The notes beneath the pieces were generated by a model. It worked only from the letters and a program-made list of their open reading frames with translations. It made no database searches and was not told the origin of the DNA. Both the position numbers and the translations under genes were made by a program. 5,401 nucleotides of DNA from Spirochaeta sp. (lineage in GTDB: Bacteria; Spirochaetota; Spirochaetia; DSM-27196; Alkalispirochaetaceae): positions 1 to 5,401 of the forward strand of contig SKHA01000172.1 in the NCBI GenBank assembly GCA_007117185.1, read 5' to 3'. This document shows, one piece after another, positions 1 to 5,401 of the stretch. Every line of letters starts with the position of its first letter. Position 1 is the first letter of the stretch.

Positions 1-271
1 GGGCGAACTGGGCGGCGCACGCTGCCGCTTCTGCTACCCGGCCGATGGTCCCCTCGGCGATGACCACCTGCACGGGCATCCCGTTGGGGTAGCGGAGGTT
101 CTCCTCGAAGAGTTTCTTTGCTGCCTGTGCCATCTTCATCGTCTGTTCTTCAAGGCTTTCCCGGACACCCCCGAGGCGACCGTCGATGGTGGGGCGGATT
201 CCAATTTTGGGAAGATCTCCCTGAAGGCGCTCCACAGGCTGATTTTTTGTGATCTGACGTGTTTCTGGCAT
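1..271 (-). CDS. fucI: L-fucose isomerase, N-terminal part (runs off the left edge)
   Basis: FucI interconverts L-fucose and L-fuculose, the first step of cytoplasmic L-fucose breakdown, and also acts on D-arabinose. Only the first 90 codons are visible, so the Mn-binding active site is outside the window. Residues 20-30 read LPKIGIRPTID and residues 36-46 read VRESLEEQTMK. Both nearly match the start of E. coli FucI as I recall it, and EAAAC near residue 81 matches the family too. The N-terminus is about 14 residues longer than the E. coli one. The ATG at 271-269 is preceded by a good Shine-Dalgarno (AAGGGAG on the minus strand, 285-279) seven bases upstream, and there are no in-frame stops. 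The gene diverges from the carboxypeptidase gene. A promoter and a palindromic operator lie directly upstream, which suggests inducible sugar-dependent expression. The rest of the fucose pathway probably lies to the left, which is inference. The family call is firm from sequence recall. Confidence 0.93.
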   Translation of the reverse strand, partial: MPETRQITKNQPVERLQGDLPKIGIRPTIDGRLGGVRESLEEQTMKMAQAAKKLFEENLRYPNGMPVQVVIAEGTIGRVAEAAACAAQFA

Positions 272-293
272 GTTCTCTCTCCCTTGCCGGTCA

Positions 294-307
294 TGTAATC
301 GATTACA
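294..307. promoter_or_regulatory. Perfect 14-bp palindromic operator, LacI-family type
   Basis: TGTAATCGATTACA is a perfect inverted repeat with a central CG, the hallmark of LacI/GalR-family operators. It begins about 7 bases downstream of the predicted -10 box of the fucI promoter, so it should cover the transcription start and the early 5' leader. A bound repressor there would block initiation. The site also fits the Gram-positive cre consensus TGWAANCGNTNWCA. In this context a local fucose-responsive LacI-type repressor seems more likely than CcpA. It sits between divergent genes, but no convincing plus-strand promoter overlaps it, so control of the carboxypeptidase is not implied. Confidence 0.72.
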
Positions 308-313
308 ACGGTC

Positions 314-342
314 AGTATATACCCGATTCGGCCTCAGCGCAA
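314..342 (-). promoter_or_regulatory. Predicted sigma-70 promoter of fucI
   Basis: On the minus strand a -35-like TTGCGC (342-337) is separated by exactly 17 bp from a strong -10 TATACT (319-314, five of six consensus bases). The start of transcription would fall near 307, giving a leader of about 36 bases that contains the palindromic operator and a good Shine-Dalgarno. The -35 is weak (three of six), as is common for regulated promoters. The -10 hexamer and spacer length are the same as in the promoter predicted at 2675-2703. Confidence 0.6.
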
Positions 343-419
343 CGGAAAAACCAGGCAGCCCCGGCGAAACCAGACGGCACGGTAGACTTTTTCCATGCTC
401 CCTGTTACTACCTCTGATC

Positions 420-1694
420 ATGATCGGCCCATTGCGATTCCGGAGGGCAACGTTGACGGCGGTGCTGCTCCGGCTGATACTGATATTTCCCACACCAGAC
501 ATCGCCGCTGATGAGGTGGTGCAGATATGTCCCGATGTGGTTCTCCCTGCGGCGCCACCAGAGATTCGACATGCCCGGGCAGCGGTGCTCATGGACCACC
601 GCACCGGGACGGTGCTGTACGCCCGCAACCCTGACGAGCCTCGTGTGCCGGCGTCGCTGACCAAACTGGTTGCGATTTATACTGCCCTGGACGCGGCACG
701 ACAGGGGGAGTTTGACCTGGACAGCCCGGGTCCGATATCCCCCTCGGCGTATGCCTCTGCGGTTCCTCCCGGTAGCTCCCTTATGTTTCTGGGACCGGAA
801 CAGACCGTTGACGGGTGGGATCTGCTCCGCGGCCTCGCCATCTCCAGCGGCAACGATTCCGCGGTGGAGGTAGCCCTGCGGGTCTCCGGATCAGTTGGAG
901 CGTTTTCGAACCGCATGAATCGAGTAGCCCGCGATCTGGGGTTTCAGGGGATGTTTTTCGAGGAACCTGCAGGGCTGAGCCCGGGAAATCGGGTCACTGC
1001 ACGAGAGATGGCTCAGTTCAGCCGTCTTCTGCTGCAGGAGTGGCCCCGGACGGTGGAACAGCTGTTCAGTCTGCCATCCTTCGCGTACCCGGAGGCACGA
1101 CATTTTTCCGACGGTATCCTTCGGGGCAACACCATCGTACAGGAAAACCGTAACCTGCTCCTCCGTGAGTACCCCGGAGCGGAAGGACTCAAGACGGGCT
1201 ACACCAGCGCCGCCGGGTACAACCTCGCCGCTTCAGCGGTGCGGGATGAGCGGCGCCTGATCGCAATCGTTCTGGGAGTGGACGGCAGTTCCCATCTCGA
1301 GGGCGGGTTGCGGCGAAGTGCCGACGCGACGGAGCTTCTGGATTGGGGCTTCGACAACTTCACGACCCTGGAACCGGTGGTCCCGAGCATTCCCGCCGTC
1401 ACCATATGGGGCAGCAGGATCCCTGTGCTGGAGGCAGGCAGACCCCTTGTTGACCCCATAGTGGTACCGGTGTCGGCGCTGGGACGGCTGCGTGGAGAGA
1501 TCATCCTGCCTGAGAATCTGTGGGCTCCCCTGGGTGAGAACGAGGAGATCGGGACGTTGCGGTACCATATCGATGGCTGCACGGTGCTCACCGTTCCTGT
1601 CCTCGCAGGCCAGGAGATCCCGGAAGGCTCAGTGTTCCGCAGGATGTGGGACCGCTTGCGGTGGTGGATCAGGTCGCTTCGAAGTGACCGCTGA
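420..1694 (+). CDS. dacA: D-alanyl-D-alanine carboxypeptidase, DacA/PBP5-type (peptidase S11)
   Basis: This exported penicillin-binding protein removes the terminal D-Ala from peptidoglycan pentapeptides outside the cytoplasmic membrane, which limits cross-linking. With the ATG at 420 it has 424 residues. A signal peptide spans about 1-30: basic RFRR, then a hydrophobic stretch, with probable cleavage after DIAA. The S11 catalytic domain follows, with nucleophile motif SLTK (S79, K82), SSGND (SGN at 143-145) and LKTGYT (KTG at 258-260), all intact. Residues about 320-400 form a beta-rich PBP5-like second domain. The last 20 residues contain RMWDRLRWWIRSLR, a likely amphipathic membrane anchor. 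The frame stays open back to an ATG at 270, but the extra 50 residues look unlike a signal peptide and overlap the fucI control region. ATG 420 lacks a Shine-Dalgarno, and TTG 453 is an alternative start. The product is secure; the exact paralogue (dacA, dacC or dacD) is not. Confidence 0.93.
   Translation: MIGPLRFRRATLTAVLLRLILIFPTPDIAADEVVQICPDVVLPAAPPEIRHARAAVLMDHRTGTVLYARNPDEPRVPASLTKLVAIYTALDAARQGEFDLDSPGPISPSAYASAVPPGSSLMFLGPEQTVDGWDLLRGLAISSGNDSAVEVALRVSGSVGAFSNRMNRVARDLGFQGMFFEEPAGLSPGNRVTAREMAQFSRLLLQEWPRTVEQLFSLPSFAYPEARHFSDGILRGNTIVQENRNLLLREYPGAEGLKTGYTSAAGYNLAASAVRDERRLIAIVLGVDGSSHLEGGLRRSADATELLDWGFDNFTTLEPVVPSIPAVTIWGSRIPVLEAGRPLVDPIVVPVSALGRLRGEIILPENLWAPLGENEEIGTLRYHIDGCTVLTVPVLAGQEIPEGSVFRRMWDRLRWWIRSLRSDR
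442..447 (+). promoter_or_regulatory. Possible Shine-Dalgarno for an alternative dacA start at TTG 453
   Basis: GGAGGG lies five bases before an in-frame TTG at 453, whereas the preferred ATG at 420 has no purine-rich sequence in front of it. Starting at 453 would give a shorter signal sequence with a single Arg in the hydrophobic run and none of the basic RFRR residues. I therefore favour ATG 420 on protein grounds, while the ribosome-binding evidence points to 453. Confidence 0.3.
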
Positions 1695-1698
1695 AAAC

Positions 1699-1719
1699 CC
1701 TGACTCGTGGTGAGTCCGG
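1699..1719 (-). terminator. Weak hairpin in the convergent gap, possible terminator
   Basis: GACTC (1702-1706) and GAGTC (1712-1716) form a 5-bp stem around the loop GTGGT. Two further C-G pairs (1699-1700 with 1718-1719) lie beyond one mismatch. On the minus strand the stem is followed by GGGTTTT, a short T-run, so it could end the DHOD-like transcript. On the plus strand no T-run follows. The stem is short and the call is tentative. Confidence 0.3.
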
Positions 1720-1723
1720 TAAT

Positions 1724-2665
1724 TCAGATCTCCTCGTTATTCTCCAGGGAACTTGTCCGGCGACTCTCGCTGCTCTGACCTCGCAGGTCGAAGAGGGTTC
1801 TGAACCCGTCGGCGGCCATTCGATTCCGTAGATTCTCCAAGTGCCGGGCGATCACCCTGGCGGCGTCGGTACGGCTGGACTCATCTACCGGAACGATAGC
1901 CAGGGTGGCGCCGGTGCGGATAACCGAGGGGAGGGAGCCTTCCACAAACCCCGACAGGACCGCTGCAAGGTGGGGATTAACCCGACGATAGAGCAGTGAG
2001 AGGGTGCCCTTCACGGAAATAATCTCTGCTGCGGCGCGCTCCTCCGGGGTGCCCAGGTCGGTACTGGAGAAGAAATCCGCCCCGGAGAGGATTATCGCCT
2101 TGGCGCCGGCCTCGCCCAGTGCCTGCACCAGGGGCTGCATGCCGTAGGGCGTCGCCTGCAACCGCGGCAGTACCGGGAAGTCCAGCCGGGAGGCTACATC
2201 ACCGGCAATGCGGATGATCTCCCGCTCTATCTGGTCTGCCCGGTGGGATCGAACCCGACGGTATTGCACCGGCCGCAACTCCACCGCAGCGGCACCGGCG
2301 TCGCGGCAGCGCGCGGCTAGATCCAGCCAGTCACCGGTTGGGACGTCCTCGATGGACGCGATTACCGGTACTTCCGTCTCGGAGAGCAGATCTTCGATAC
2401 CATTCATGTACTCGTCGATGTTCATCCGGCGAATCAACCTGCGTGAGATGCGTCGGGCGGAATCACTGCTGTTGTGCCCGGTGATCTCTTCATCGTTCCG
2501 GACCCGGTCCAGCCAGGCCGCGTCTAAAGGGGGGAGGATCACCGCCCCGGCGCCGGCGGTTGAAAGGTCCCGAAGCATTCCTGCTGAGGGCAGAGATGAG
2601 CGGCACTCGGCGATTACCGGGCTCTTGAGGGCGAGGCCGGCAAATGTCACGTTGAGATCAGCCAT
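1724..2665 (-). CDS. Dihydroorotate-dehydrogenase-like TIM-barrel protein with degenerate active site
   Basis: This 313-residue protein resembles the 'dihydroorotate dehydrogenase-like' branch of the class 1 PyrD family, FMN-binding TIM barrels. Family-like segments are MADLNVTFAGLALKSPVI at the N-terminus, AGAGAVILPPL (37-47), VPVIASIEDVP (99-109), DAGAAAVELRP (122-132), FPVLPRL (163-169) and LAAVLSGFV (233-241). Several positions usually conserved look changed: the Asn after SI is E106, the Asn after EL is R131, and the FMN-contacting Lys is R168. Orotate or FMN chemistry may therefore be altered or lost, so I do not call it pyrD. The last 20 or so residues are polar and probably disordered. 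ATG 2665 is the only ATG, GTG or TTG in this frame between the recD stop and codon 30, and it matches the family N-terminus. No Shine-Dalgarno precedes it, and a promoter sits almost on top of it. It lies 90 bases downstream of recD. Its actual function is unknown. Confidence 0.78.
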   Translation of the reverse strand: MADLNVTFAGLALKSPVIAECRSSLPSAGMLRDLSTAGAGAVILPPLDAAWLDRVRNDEEITGHNSSDSARRISRRLIRRMNIDEYMNGIEDLLSETEVPVIASIEDVPTGDWLDLAARCRDAGAAAVELRPVQYRRVRSHRADQIEREIIRIAGDVASRLDFPVLPRLQATPYGMQPLVQALGEAGAKAIILSGADFFSSTDLGTPEERAAAEIISVKGTLSLLYRRVNPHLAAVLSGFVEGSLPSVIRTGATLAIVPVDESSRTDAARVIARHLENLRNRMAADGFRTLFDLRGQSSESRRTSSLENNEEI

Positions 2666-2674
2666 TGAGATGTG

Positions 2675-2703
2675 AGTATAGTTGGCTGGTGTCGGTTCAT
2701 CAA
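2675..2703 (-). promoter_or_regulatory. Predicted sigma-70 promoter giving a near-leaderless mRNA
   Basis: On the minus strand a -35 TTGATG (2703-2698, four of six) is followed by a 17-bp spacer and a -10 TATACT (2680-2675, five of six). Transcription should start near 2668, only about three bases before the ATG of the DHOD-like gene at 2665. With no Shine-Dalgarno in the preceding sequence, this predicts a leaderless or nearly leaderless transcript independent of recBD. Both hexamers and the ideal spacing make a chance match unlikely but possible. Confidence 0.58.
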
Positions 2704-2710
2704 CTGCCTG

Positions 2711-2745
2711 GCAGGGCTGATGTCGGCAGGGCTGATGTCGGCAGG
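2711..2745. repeat. 15-bp tandem repeat, 2.3 copies
   Basis: GCAGGGCTGATGTCG occurs twice back to back without mismatch (2711-2725 and 2726-2740), followed by a partial third copy, GCAGG. It sits in the 90-bp gap between recD and the DHOD-like gene, just upstream of that gene's predicted -35 box. It may be a replication-slippage product or a pair of protein-binding sites. The sequence shows only the repeat itself. Confidence 0.9.
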
Positions 2746-2755
2746 ACGGAGGCGC

Positions 2756-4639
2756 TCACCCTGACCACCCCTCGGAGAGTGCGCTGCCCCGTCGGAAGGG
2801 GTTGCGCACCCCGGAGAGAAGAACCTCCCGGGATCCCTCGACGATGGTGACTCCGTTTCGAGCCCGGGTGACTGCGGTATACAGCAGCTCCCGGGTTATC
2901 ACGGGAGAGGGCTGGTCAGGTATCACCAGCAGCAGGTCATCGAACTCCGACCCCTGAGATTTGTGCACGGTGAGGCAGAACGCCGTCTCTACCGGGGGCA
3001 GGGTGGTGACGGGGTACCCTTTCATCAGTCCGGAGGCACCATCCGGGAAGTACACCGTGAGGCGATCATCTGTGGCCAGGGTGATACCGGTGTCGCCGTT
3101 CATCAACCCGGTGGGGTAGTCGTTGCGGGTTACGCTGACTGGCCTTCCGTGGTACCAGCTGGAGCCCGCCCCTGGGAGGTGCGCTTCCATCTCGCGGTTG
3201 ATCGTCTCGGTGCCCCAGGGGCCGCGGCGCATCGGCGAGAGGATGCGAAACGATGCGAAAGCGTGGTAACAGCGGGCCGGATCGGGCTGCTCACCATCCC
3301 TGATTGCCGCAAGGTAGTGGGCGTATCCCTGAAGAGCTGCCCTTCGTACCACCGCGTGAGGCTCCTTCGGCGCGGCAACAACCCGCACCTCGCTGGTCTC
3401 GCCATTCATCCCGCCGGGGTCGTCCAGCACCTGAGCAACCCGCTCGCTCTCGCCGTCACGGATCGCTGCGGCAAGGAGGGCGATTTTGCTGGTACGCTGG
3501 AAACGAAAGCTCTCTCGAAGAACGATAATTCCCTGGGCCAGGTCGCTTCCGGTGCTGTCTCTCAGCTCCTCCGGGATCGTCTCTCCCGTCAGTGATTCCA
3601 CCAGCCGGACCGTTTCGTCACGATACCCGCCGGAATCGCTGGTGCGACACAGATCTGACAGGACTGCCCCGGATTCCACCGCCGCCAGTTGGTCCCGATC
3701 ACCCAGCAGTACGATCCGCGCGGTGGTGGGAAGGGCCTGAAAAAGCTTCGTCATCAGTTCCAGGTTGATCATGGACGCTTCGTCCACCACCACCAGGTCC
3801 AGCGGCAGAACGTTTTCGCTGTTGTATCGTCCGCCGCCGCTTCGCGGTGAGATTCCCAGGAGACGGTGAACGGTGGAGACGTCGCCGGGTATTCCCTGAC
3901 GATACTCCGGTGGCAACAGCTCAACTCCCAGACGGATCGCCTCTTCCATCCGGATCGCGGCCTTTCCCGTTGGTGCTGCAAGGGCGATCCGCAGGGGATG
4001 TTTGTCGCCATAATCCCGGGCCAGCGCCCCGGCAAGAGCCAGCAGACGCAGGACAGTTGTTGTCTTTCCAGTACCGGGACCTCCCGTAATGATCGTCAGA
4101 GGGCGAAGGGGGGCCAGGGCTGCGGCGATGCGCTGCCAATCCGCTCGTGGCTGTCGCTGTGGAAAGAGGATGTCGCCATGACGACGAATCCTCTCTGGAT
4201 CGATCGTCTCGGTGCCGGGAGCCAGACGCGCGGCGATGCATTCCCGCAGCTGTTCCTGCGCACAAAACAGCCGGCGAAGGTACACCCGCGGTATGGGTCC
4301 ATCGGTGAATACCAGCGGTGACGTGCCAGCTGGCGCGGTCTCACGGTGGTCTTTCAGACGGGTGGTCAGCTCCGAAAGGGGCACAGCGGTGAGCCAGTTC
4401 AGGGGGCTCTGATCGTCCGAGCCCGGGCCCTGCAGGTCCCGCAGTTCCAGGGCAACATGACCGTCCGCGGTGTGACGACTTGTAATTGCAGCAAGCAGCG
4501 GAACAACCGGGTCTGTCTCTGGATGGAGCTCGGCGATGGTGCGTCCCAGCGCCGCGTCAATTCCGCGGATGTGGCCGTGTACCCGCCAGGTAGTCAGGGT
4601 GGTCAGAATAGCCTCTGTCACGCCGGTCCTCTCAGTCAT
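2756..4639 (-). CDS. recD: Exodeoxyribonuclease V alpha subunit, RecD helicase
   Basis: RecD is the fast 5'-to-3' SF1B helicase motor of RecBCD, which processes double-strand DNA ends for recombination in the cytoplasm. The 627-residue protein is close to the usual length (E. coli about 608). Residues 1-110 form the N-terminal domain that docks into the complex. All helicase motifs are visible: Walker A GGPGTGKTTT (186-195), motif Ia AAPTGKAAIRMEEA (221-234), Walker B VVVDEASM (283-290, D286 and E287), motif III LLGDRDQLAAVESGA (311-325), motif IV LRESFRF (374-380), motif V LTVHKSQGSEFD (556-567) and motif VI LLYTAVTRARNG (585-596). The ATG overlaps the recB stop as ATGA, and a GGGGGA Shine-Dalgarno (4652-4647) lies seven bases upstream inside recB, so translation is probably coupled. 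It appears fully functional. A RecD2-type helicase is unlikely given the recB linkage and N-terminus. Confidence 0.97.
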   Translation of the reverse strand: MTERTGVTEAILTTLTTWRVHGHIRGIDAALGRTIAELHPETDPVVPLLAAITSRHTADGHVALELRDLQGPGSDDQSPLNWLTAVPLSELTTRLKDHRETAPAGTSPLVFTDGPIPRVYLRRLFCAQEQLRECIAARLAPGTETIDPERIRRHGDILFPQRQPRADWQRIAAALAPLRPLTIITGGPGTGKTTTVLRLLALAGALARDYGDKHPLRIALAAPTGKAAIRMEEAIRLGVELLPPEYRQGIPGDVSTVHRLLGISPRSGGGRYNSENVLPLDLVVVDEASMINLELMTKLFQALPTTARIVLLGDRDQLAAVESGAVLSDLCRTSDSGGYRDETVRLVESLTGETIPEELRDSTGSDLAQGIIVLRESFRFQRTSKIALLAAAIRDGESERVAQVLDDPGGMNGETSEVRVVAAPKEPHAVVRRAALQGYAHYLAAIRDGEQPDPARCYHAFASFRILSPMRRGPWGTETINREMEAHLPGAGSSWYHGRPVSVTRNDYPTGLMNGDTGITLATDDRLTVYFPDGASGLMKGYPVTTLPPVETAFCLTVHKSQGSEFDDLLLVIPDQPSPVITRELLYTAVTRARNGVTIVEGSREVLLSGVRNPFRRGSALSEGWSG

Positions 4640-5401
4640 CCTGTCTTCCCCCGGAACAGCGCGTCCATGTCCTGTACCAGCTCAGGGGTGATCGGTATGA
4701 CCGCTCCGCATCCGTCCGGCCCATCCATCCCCCGCAGAAAGGTGTATACTGTAGCGCCAAGATGGAGCCGGGGATCGTACCCGGTGAGTCGCGACGCAAG
4801 GTGTCGGTGCAGGGCCAGGTTGTACAGCCCGATCTGCAGGTCGTAGCGTTTTTTCAGGATTGCCCCGGTCATCGCCGCGGCGGTGTAGTGGGCCGCAGTT
4901 GGGCCCAGCGTGTTGGACTTCCAGTCGGCGATGCGGTACCGTCCATCATCAACAAAGACCAGATCGATGAACCCCTTCATCAAGCCGCGGACGGTGCGCT
5001 CGTTCAGGGCGGGGCGAGGTTGTCCCGGAAGAATGTGCCGCTGTACCGTCCGGTCCAGCGCCTCCGCAGAGAGTTCTTCCGCGTCGAAGAGGAACTCCAG
5101 CTCCAGACGGTATTCCCTCAGCTCCGCCGGAGCGGGTTGGCCCAGCGCCAGGGGGGTTCTCAGGAAGCGGAGAAACCATCCCAGGAGCTCCGGAACCAGC
5201 TCATCCCGTCCCCGTTTGCGACAGAAGTCGGTTATCACGTCGGTGCACTCGCCGTGGCTGGCGGAGAGGGCCACAAACCCCCGACGACCGGCCGTTTCAA
5301 TGAGATCATGCAACAGGGTTCCCGTTTCTGCTCCCATGGGCAACCCGGAAAGAACATCCGCCGGAGAGACCAGGGGCGGGTCGTCTTCGTCGTCGGCAAT
5401 A
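4636..5401 (-). CDS. recB: Exodeoxyribonuclease V beta subunit RecB, C-terminal nuclease domain (runs off the right edge)
   Basis: RecB combines a 3'-to-5' SF1A helicase with a C-terminal nuclease that degrades DNA ends until Chi. Only the last 254 codons are present. The frame is open to the window edge, so the in-frame TTG at 5343 is internal and not a start. The visible part is the RecB-type PD-(D/E)XK nuclease domain. Counting from the window edge, the GTLLHDLIE segment has the metal-binding His (H31), GFIDLVF the first Asp (D146), and IADWKSN the D-x-K pair (D159, K161). The 13-residue Asp-to-Asp spacing equals that of D1067 and D1080 in E. coli RecB. YDLQIGLYNLALHRHL matches the conserved YxxQ-type motif. 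The nuclease should be active. The stop overlaps the recD start by four bases. recC is expected upstream, outside the window. Confidence 0.95.
   Translation of the reverse strand, partial: IADDEDDPPLVSPADVLSGLPMGAETGTLLHDLIETAGRRGFVALSASHGECTDVITDFCRKRGRDELVPELLGWFLRFLRTPLALGQPAPAELREYRLELEFLFDAEELSAEALDRTVQRHILPGQPRPALNERTVRGLMKGFIDLVFVDDGRYRIADWKSNTLGPTAAHYTAAAMTGAILKKRYDLQIGLYNLALHRHLASRLTGYDPRLHLGATVYTFLRGMDGPDGCGAVIPITPELVQDMDALFRGKTG

Noticed and set aside
294..307. Reading the palindrome as a true CcpA cre site
   Set aside because: It fits the consensus, but CcpA/HPr control is typical of Firmicutes and the gene set does not look like that group. The site is better kept as a generic LacI-family operator.
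270..419. N-terminal extension of dacA from the ATG at 270
   Set aside because: The 50 extra residues resemble no S11 N-terminus, would put the signal peptide internally, and overlap the fucI promoter and operator. No ribosome-binding site precedes ATG 270 on the plus strand.
1199..1591. 130-codon minus-strand open frame inside dacA
   Set aside because: It lies antisense to a clearly conserved S11 gene. Its composition is Arg/Ser/Pro-rich as expected of a shadow frame in GC-rich DNA, and no domain is recognisable.
2684..2691. GCTGGTGT, one base from the E. coli Chi sequence GCTGGTGG, close to recD
   Set aside because: Chi sequences differ between lineages, and a seven-of-eight match is expected by chance. 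Nothing suggests a role here.
2963..3595. 210-codon plus-strand open frame inside recD
   Set aside because: It is antisense to conserved RecD helicase sequence, with no recognisable domain. Long antisense frames are common in GC-rich genes.
5341..5343. TTG at 5343 as the start of a separate 235-residue nuclease gene
   Set aside because: The frame continues open to the window edge, and the residues before and after it fit RecB continuously, so this is an internal codon of recB.

Overview
This window is a compact, GC-rich (roughly 60% by eye, not counted) bacterial chromosome segment with ordinary housekeeping genes. It holds five genes in three transcription blocks: a divergent pair at the left (fucI leftward, a dacA-type carboxypeptidase rightward) and a leftward recB-recD-(DHOD-like) block that converges on the carboxypeptidase. 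The DacA form (SLTK, SSGND and KTG motifs, a PBP5-like second domain and a Trp/Arg amphipathic C-terminus) and the divergent dihydroorotate-dehydrogenase-like protein remind me of free-living spirochaetes of the Spirochaeta/Alkalispirochaeta kind. That assignment is recalled resemblance, not a search, and is tentative.

Region by region: 1-271 (minus) is the first 90 codons of L-fucose isomerase. Between 272 and 419 lies its promoter, with a perfect 14-bp palindrome of LacI-family type just downstream of the -10 box. 420-1694 (plus) is an exported D-alanyl-D-alanine carboxypeptidase with an uncertain start codon. A weak hairpin lies in the 29-bp convergent gap. 1724-2665 (minus) is a DHOD-like TIM-barrel protein in which several expected FMN and substrate residues appear replaced. 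2666-2755 carries a good promoter only a few bases from that gene's ATG, preceded by a 15-bp tandem repeat. 2756-4639 (minus) is a complete recD, and 4636-5401 (minus) is the C-terminal nuclease domain of recB, joined to recD by a 4-bp ATGA overlap.

RecB and RecD are two of the three subunits of the RecBCD helicase-nuclease, so the right half is a double-strand-break repair operon; recC is expected beyond the right edge. The DHOD-like gene follows recD in the same direction but has its own promoter, so its link to repair is positional only. fucI probably belongs to a sugar-utilisation locus continuing off the left edge, under repression by a sugar-responsive LacI-type regulator. The carboxypeptidase is an unrelated cell-wall gene. 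I saw no RNA genes, insertion sequences, CRISPR arrays or phage genes, and no clearly new multi-gene system. The most unusual items are the degenerate DHOD-like protein, its apparently leaderless transcript, and the fucI operator.
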